From positions 16,080,897-16,140,896 of the forward strand of contig NC_049993.1 of assembly GCF_000003815.2 (NCBI RefSeq): 60,000 bases of DNA, written 5' to 3'. How positions within the stretch are numbered: position 1 is the first letter of the stretch; each line of letters begins with the position of its first letter. The notes below the pieces were generated by a model. That model made no database searches, was not told where the DNA came from, and worked only from the letters and a program-made list of their open reading frames with translations. The position numbers and the translations under genes were made by a program. The DNA comes from Branchiostoma floridae (lineage: Eukaryota > Chordata > Leptocardii > Amphioxiformes > Branchiostomatidae). Of the stretch, positions 55,600 to 60,000 are shown one piece after another.

Positions 55600-56400
55600 T
55601 ATGCTTGGAGTGGGTTTATAAAATTTCGGCATTCATTATGCAAATTAGATCCCAAGTTAAAATTAATTGATATCAAATTGTATCAAGCATTACTTAAACT
55701 ATCAGCATACCAAAAATCATGATGATCCATTCTCTTTCAAAGTCTTTAAATACACCTCTTACTCTCTTCCCTCTTTCTCAGTTACATATGTGACAACTTT
55801 GATGAAAGTACTATAATGGAATGCAGTGGATTTATTAACTTTTCCTAATCAATTATGCAAATTACCTGTTTTTTTGCATAATAAGTATCACATTATATAA
55901 GTCTTCACTTGGGCTATCTACATGCCAAAAATCATGACGATCCGTCAACACGTTCATATTTTCTCATTAATTATGCAAATGAGATCATCATTTGCATGAT
56001 AAATATGTATTGACATTTCTCTCTTTCTCAGCTACATATGTGACAAGTTTTAAAGTCCTATCATGGAATGTAGTGAATTTATAAAATATCCTCATTAATT
56101 ATGCATATTAGCTGTTGATTTGCATAATTGGTATCTCATTATGTAGGTCTTCACTTACGCTACCTACATACCAAAAACATGATGATCCGTCAACATGTTC
56201 ATATTTTCTCATTAATTATGCAAATTAGGTCATCATTTGCATAATTGATATCTATCGACATTTATCTCCTTACCAGCTACATATGTGACAAGTTTGAAAG
56301 TCCTATCATGGAATGCAGTGGATTTATGAATTTTCCTCATTAATTATGCAAATTAGCTGTTGATTTGCATAATCAGTATACCATTATGTAAGTCATCACT
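55600..56400. repeat. AT-rich tandem repeat, ~245-bp unit made of two related halves
   Basis: CTCATTAATTATGCAAATTA-type blocks recur at 55845, 56091 and 56336 (periods 246 and 245), with a second related block mid-unit. Each unit also has AGCTACATATGTGACAAGTT and TATCATGGAATG. ATGCAAAT or its complement appears once or twice per half-unit. Confidence 0.88.
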
Positions 56401-56825
56401 CATTCTATCTACATACCAAAAATCATGACGATCCGTCAACACGTTGTAGAGTTATTCTCGTCCAAAGTTTGAAAGGAAACCGGCGCCTGCAGTTCCAAAA
56501 AAGCCGCTAGGGGGCCCAAACTCACAGCACTTACTCTCTGCCTTGGGGACTATCTACCACTCAAAAATCATGACCACAGCACGTCCAGAACACGAGATAT
56601 AAAAAATTGAGTTTCCGCTGCAGTACCTTAGCAAGCCGCTAGGGGGCCCATTATCGAACTTGACCTTCGTTTTCCCGACCCCTACCCACCTACCAAATAT
56701 CATCGGGATCCATTTAAGGCTTCTCGAGTTATGCTGTTAACACACAGACACACACACAGACACACACACAGACTCACAAGCCCAAAACATAACCTTAGCC
56801 ATTCTGGCAAAGGTAACTGGCTAAG
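56400..56825. repeat. Dispersed repeat with CCGCTAGGGGGCCC, copy 1
   Basis: Contains GACGATCCGTCAACACGTTG, AAAGCCGCTAGGGGGCCCAA, ATCATGACCACAGCACGTCC, a second AGCCGCTAGGGGGCCCATTA, GTTAACACACAGACACACAC and the hairpin-like GCCATTCTGGCAAAGGTAAC end. It follows directly on the 245-bp array and recurs at 57880 and 58255. Confidence 0.88.
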
Positions 56826-56880
56826 GTTAAAATGGGTATCTGACTTCGCCCGGGGAGATAAAAGACTACCTTTACCTTAT
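56826..56880 (+). mobile_element. SINE 3'-tail fragment
   Basis: AAAATGGGTATCTGACTTCG, then GATAAAAGAC, matches the 3' end of the SINE at 29395-29440. Confidence 0.5.
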
Positions 56881-57534
56881 GTCTGTACCGTGTAAGTGGC
56901 ACTGTTAATATAAGTTACGTACAAAACTTGAGTGCAGTCTACATTGTCCTCGTCAATCCAAAAGCAAAATAGAAAGAAAACATAAGTAATGCTACTCATT
57001 ACATATAATTATATATGTTATTTGATTAAGTCACACCTCTATGAGTGCAAGACTGCAAGCAAAAGCTTGTGCTAAGACGATTTCATTTTGGTAGTCTAGA
57101 GCTGAGATACAATTTTTTCTGAAATTCAGAAAAATAGAATCTGTCAACCAAAACATTGAATTGGACTGGCCTGACGTTATCTTGATAACAGTGGCTCTGA
57201 GCAACCTGATACTCGAGAGTAGCAAGGACGTTGGTACTGTAAGGTCACATTGCAGGTGGAAGATGACCCGGAAACACAAACACACAGGCACACTCCAAAC
57301 TATATCTCCATTTGTCATGGAAATAACTATTAACAAAACTGCATAAGTTTAAAACACATGGGATCAACCTATCCTCCCCAGTTTTCCGTCAACATAAGTC
57401 TACTCTAGTCGGTAAAAGTGATTGGCACCCAGGGGGCAGGGGGCAAGGCTGGGTCAGCCTGCTAGCTTGATCTACTTGCCTGGCACCTGTAGCTGTCAAT
57501 AAGATATGCCCGAGCAGAGGTAAGGAGAGACATT

Positions 57535-57880
57535 AGATTTATAAACTTCCCACATTGATTATGCATATTAGCTGTTAATTTGCATAATTGGTATCTCATT
57601 ATGTAGGTCTTCACTTACGCTACCTACATACCAAAAAACATGATGATCCGTCAACATGTTCAAATTTTCTCATTAATTATGCAAATGAGGTCATCATTTG
57701 CATAATTGATATCTATCGACATTTCTCTCCTTCTCAGCTACATATGTGACAAGTTTGAAAGTCCTATCATGGAATGCAGTTGATTTATAAACTTTCCTCA
57801 TTAATTATGCAAATTAGCTGTTGATTTACATAATTAGTATTCAATTATGTAAGTCAACACTCATTCTATCTACATACCAA
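57535..57880. repeat. Second copy of the AT-rich ~245-bp repeat
   Basis: Nearly collinear with 56080-56400: GATTATGCATATTAGCTGTT, TTATGTAGGTCTTCACTTAC, CCTCATTAATTATGCAAATT. Confidence 0.9.
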
Positions 57881-58254
57881 AAATCATGAAGATCCGTCAA
57901 CACGTTGCAGAGTTATTCTCGTCCAAAGTTTGAAAGGAAACCGGCGCCTGCAGTACCAAAAAAGCCGCTAGGGGGCCCTAACTCACAGCACATACTCTCT
58001 GCCCCGTGGGCTATCTACCACCCATAAATCATGACCACAGCATGTCCAGAACACGAGATATAAAAAATTGAGTTTCCGCTGCAGTACCTTAGCAAGCCGC
58101 CAGGGGGCCCATTATCGAACTTGACCTTCGTTTTCCCGACCCCTACCCACCTACCAAATATTATCGGGATCCACCCAAGGCTTCTCGAGTTATACTGTTA
58201 ACACACAATCACACACACACACACACACACAGACTCACAAGCCCAAAACATAAC
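57881..58254. repeat. Dispersed repeat with CCGCTAGGGGGCCC, copy 2
   Basis: Follows the same order as copy 1 with a few percent differences, including (CA)n at 58203-58230. It breaks into copy 3 at AACCTTAGCAAGCCGC. Confidence 0.9.
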
Positions 58255-58562
58255 CTTAGCAAGCCGCTAGGGGGCCCAAACTCGCAGCAATCACTCCCTG
58301 CTTTAAGGGCTCCCTAACGCTCAAAAATCACGACCGCAGCATGTCCGGAACGCGAGATATCGAGCATGCAGGTCCCGCTGCAGTACCTTAGCAAGCCGCT
58401 AGGAGGCCCATTATCGAACTCGACCTTCGTCTTCCACACCCCTACCCACCCACCAAATATCAGCTGCATCCATCGAAGTCCTCTCGAGTTATGCTGCCCA
58501 CAAACGGGGAGAACCACACCGCCAAACCGAAAACATAACCTTAGCCATTCTGGCAAAGGTAA
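58255..58562. repeat. Dispersed repeat with CCGCTAGGGGGCCC, copy 3 (more diverged, GC-richer)
   Basis: Begins GCAAGCCGCTAGGGGGCCCA, lacks the upstream AT-rich module and ends at GCCATTCTGGCAAAGGTAAT, the same terminus as copy 1. Frames on both strands here are by-products. Confidence 0.85.
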
Positions 58563-60000
58563 TTAGTACCAACTGACGACATGCGACAAGTTAGGGTAAC
58601 CAGGCGGACAATGCTGACCTTTGTCTGATTCGAGCCCGGCTTCACCCATTCAGCACAAGGAAGACGTAAAACAACAAGAAATCATCACCAGGAGTCTGCG
58701 GTAGCCTAGCAGTTTTAAACAGGAATGACGTTTCGACAGAAAGGTGAAAGCCATTCAACGTTACTTGAACAATTAACGCCATGACCAGGAATTTTTATAC
58801 CACGACTGGCGGGGAGGTGACTTTATATGACCCTTGTGTCAAGGGTCAAGTTTAGGTCAACTTTGTTTACCTGATTACCTAATTCGTCCAGTATCATAGA
58901 AATATAGCTCATTAATCTTATGTGGAAGGTGAGCTACATTTCTGATTTTAAGGGCTCTTCTGAGAATGTCCTTTTTGACTTATACATTCAATTCAATTCA
59001 CATGACTATCGGTTTTGAGATTTCTTTTTGACCCAGCTGAATGGACCCAGTCATCCCGCCACAACACCTTTTCACAGTACAAACCCCGGATGGCAGTAGG
59101 AGGAATACAATCATCTACGCCGGTAACCGTCGCCATGGTTACAACATAATGTGAGTGATCAAAAGTTACAACTGGAAGTAATCAGAACGGAGGCCTGTTG
59201 TGTACATGACCTTCCCAATCAGAAAAGGTCACACAACAAAGATCCCGCCAAATTAATGAAAGCCTCTCCCGTTGCCAGGGGATATTAGAAGAGGAGGGAT
59301 TGGCTCTATGGTGTCTATACTGGCTCTGTTGTGATCACATATCTCTGTGTAATAGTTTCGGCAGACATAGGTGGATAAAGGGATGGATCTTGTTAATCTA
59401 TATCATCAGTGCATACCGCGTGATAGGCACACATTCATGGCGGCCTGAGATGACCTGGAATGCGTTTCGTCAGAACAACGCCATTTGCCTTACATCGTGT
59501 GATTTTCGTCTACGCTATAATAATCCTTCTTCCGAATGAGAATGTTGTAGGTGCCGGCACGACGCATTCATAAAGTCAGTCCACTCGGAGGCCCATGCAT
59601 CAATCTGTCGAGAATTTTTGACCAGTGCCCTTCTAGTCAATTGACCCATGGTAAAACAGAGTGAGTGTGATAGCATATATTCCGAACGGTTGTGAACTTA
59701 AATCATTTTTCCGAGGACTTTCTCTGAGTACCTAAAGCTCTTTGAGTGGAACACGTATGCCCATGGTTCGCTGTTTGGTATTGACTGCATTTATGTACAT
59801 GATATCAAATATACAAGGCTGACATGATTTATTTCCGAAATACAACAGTCGAAATAAAATATCCACTATAATGTAGAAGTCAATCTTGTGATTGTTGTTG
59901 GCATCGCGTCAAGTTGAAGCTACCATTTTCATGCTCCAAGTTTTCAACGTGTTGATTTTAGACCAGCATCGATCATTTTGTTTCTGGCCTAGGAAGAAGC
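58563..60000. other. No recognisable gene
   Basis: On the minus strand GTCGAAACGTCATTCCTG (~58726-58743) resembles the GAAACGTC part of PLE-type ends without the other ribozyme core. The frame 59300-59539 (+) has no domain. Confidence 0.4.

Noticed and set aside
58726-58745. Minus-strand GTCGAAACGTCA as a hammerhead motif
   Set aside because: The stem II and CUGANGA elements are missing; at most a degenerate element end.

Overview
This window looks like nuclear DNA of an invertebrate animal, most likely an amphioxus (Branchiostoma-type cephalochordate) or another marine invertebrate deuterostome. The reasons are: one multi-exon gene with GT-AG introns, no operon-like dense coding, no ribosome-binding sites, plentiful SINE/LINE tails, microsatellites, and satellites. 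The amphioxus assignment is an inference from repeat style, including CCGCTAGGGGGCCC-bearing repeats, CR1-like tails and PLE-like ends. It is not proven by the sequence alone.

One protein-coding gene can be reconstructed with confidence. It lies on the minus strand, 23113 down to 18427, and encodes a type I membrane protein of the immunoglobulin superfamily. It has an N-terminal V-set domain lacking both canonical cysteines, two ordinary Ig domains, one transmembrane helix and a 100-residue cytoplasmic tail. Five exons with compatible splice phases (1-2, 2-1, 1-1, 1-1, 1-stop) give about 449 residues. The signal-peptide exon was not found. The architecture recalls the HEPACAM/CD2/SLAM group.

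The rest is gene-poor and repeat-rich. From left to right: a 182-bp foldback MITE (629-810); a CR1-like LINE tail (1365-1484); a tRNA-like SINE head (3318-3392); a 104-bp duplication (4530-4740); a 166-bp satellite (7405-8016); a 102-bp duplication and a 36-bp minisatellite (9204-9745); a non-LTR reverse-transcriptase remnant (9851-10070); a 133/138-bp satellite (10150-10821); and a terminal-inverted-repeat element (13069-13878). The Ig gene follows (18427-23113), with a second terminal-inverted-repeat element just upstream of its first detected exon (23215-24303).

From about 24 kb to 55 kb there are scattered retroelement fragments, SINEs, hairpins and many local tandem duplications. The most striking is a 251-bp insertion at 45647-45897, bounded by a perfect 13-bp target-site duplication and carrying a hammerhead-ribozyme-like core. 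A 21-bp minisatellite of about 35 units lies at 51077-51820. The right end (55600-58560) is a mosaic of ~245-bp AT-rich units full of ATGCAAAT octamers, joined to three copies of a GC-richer repeat.

Most other open frames are short, lack splice context or family motifs, and look like chance.
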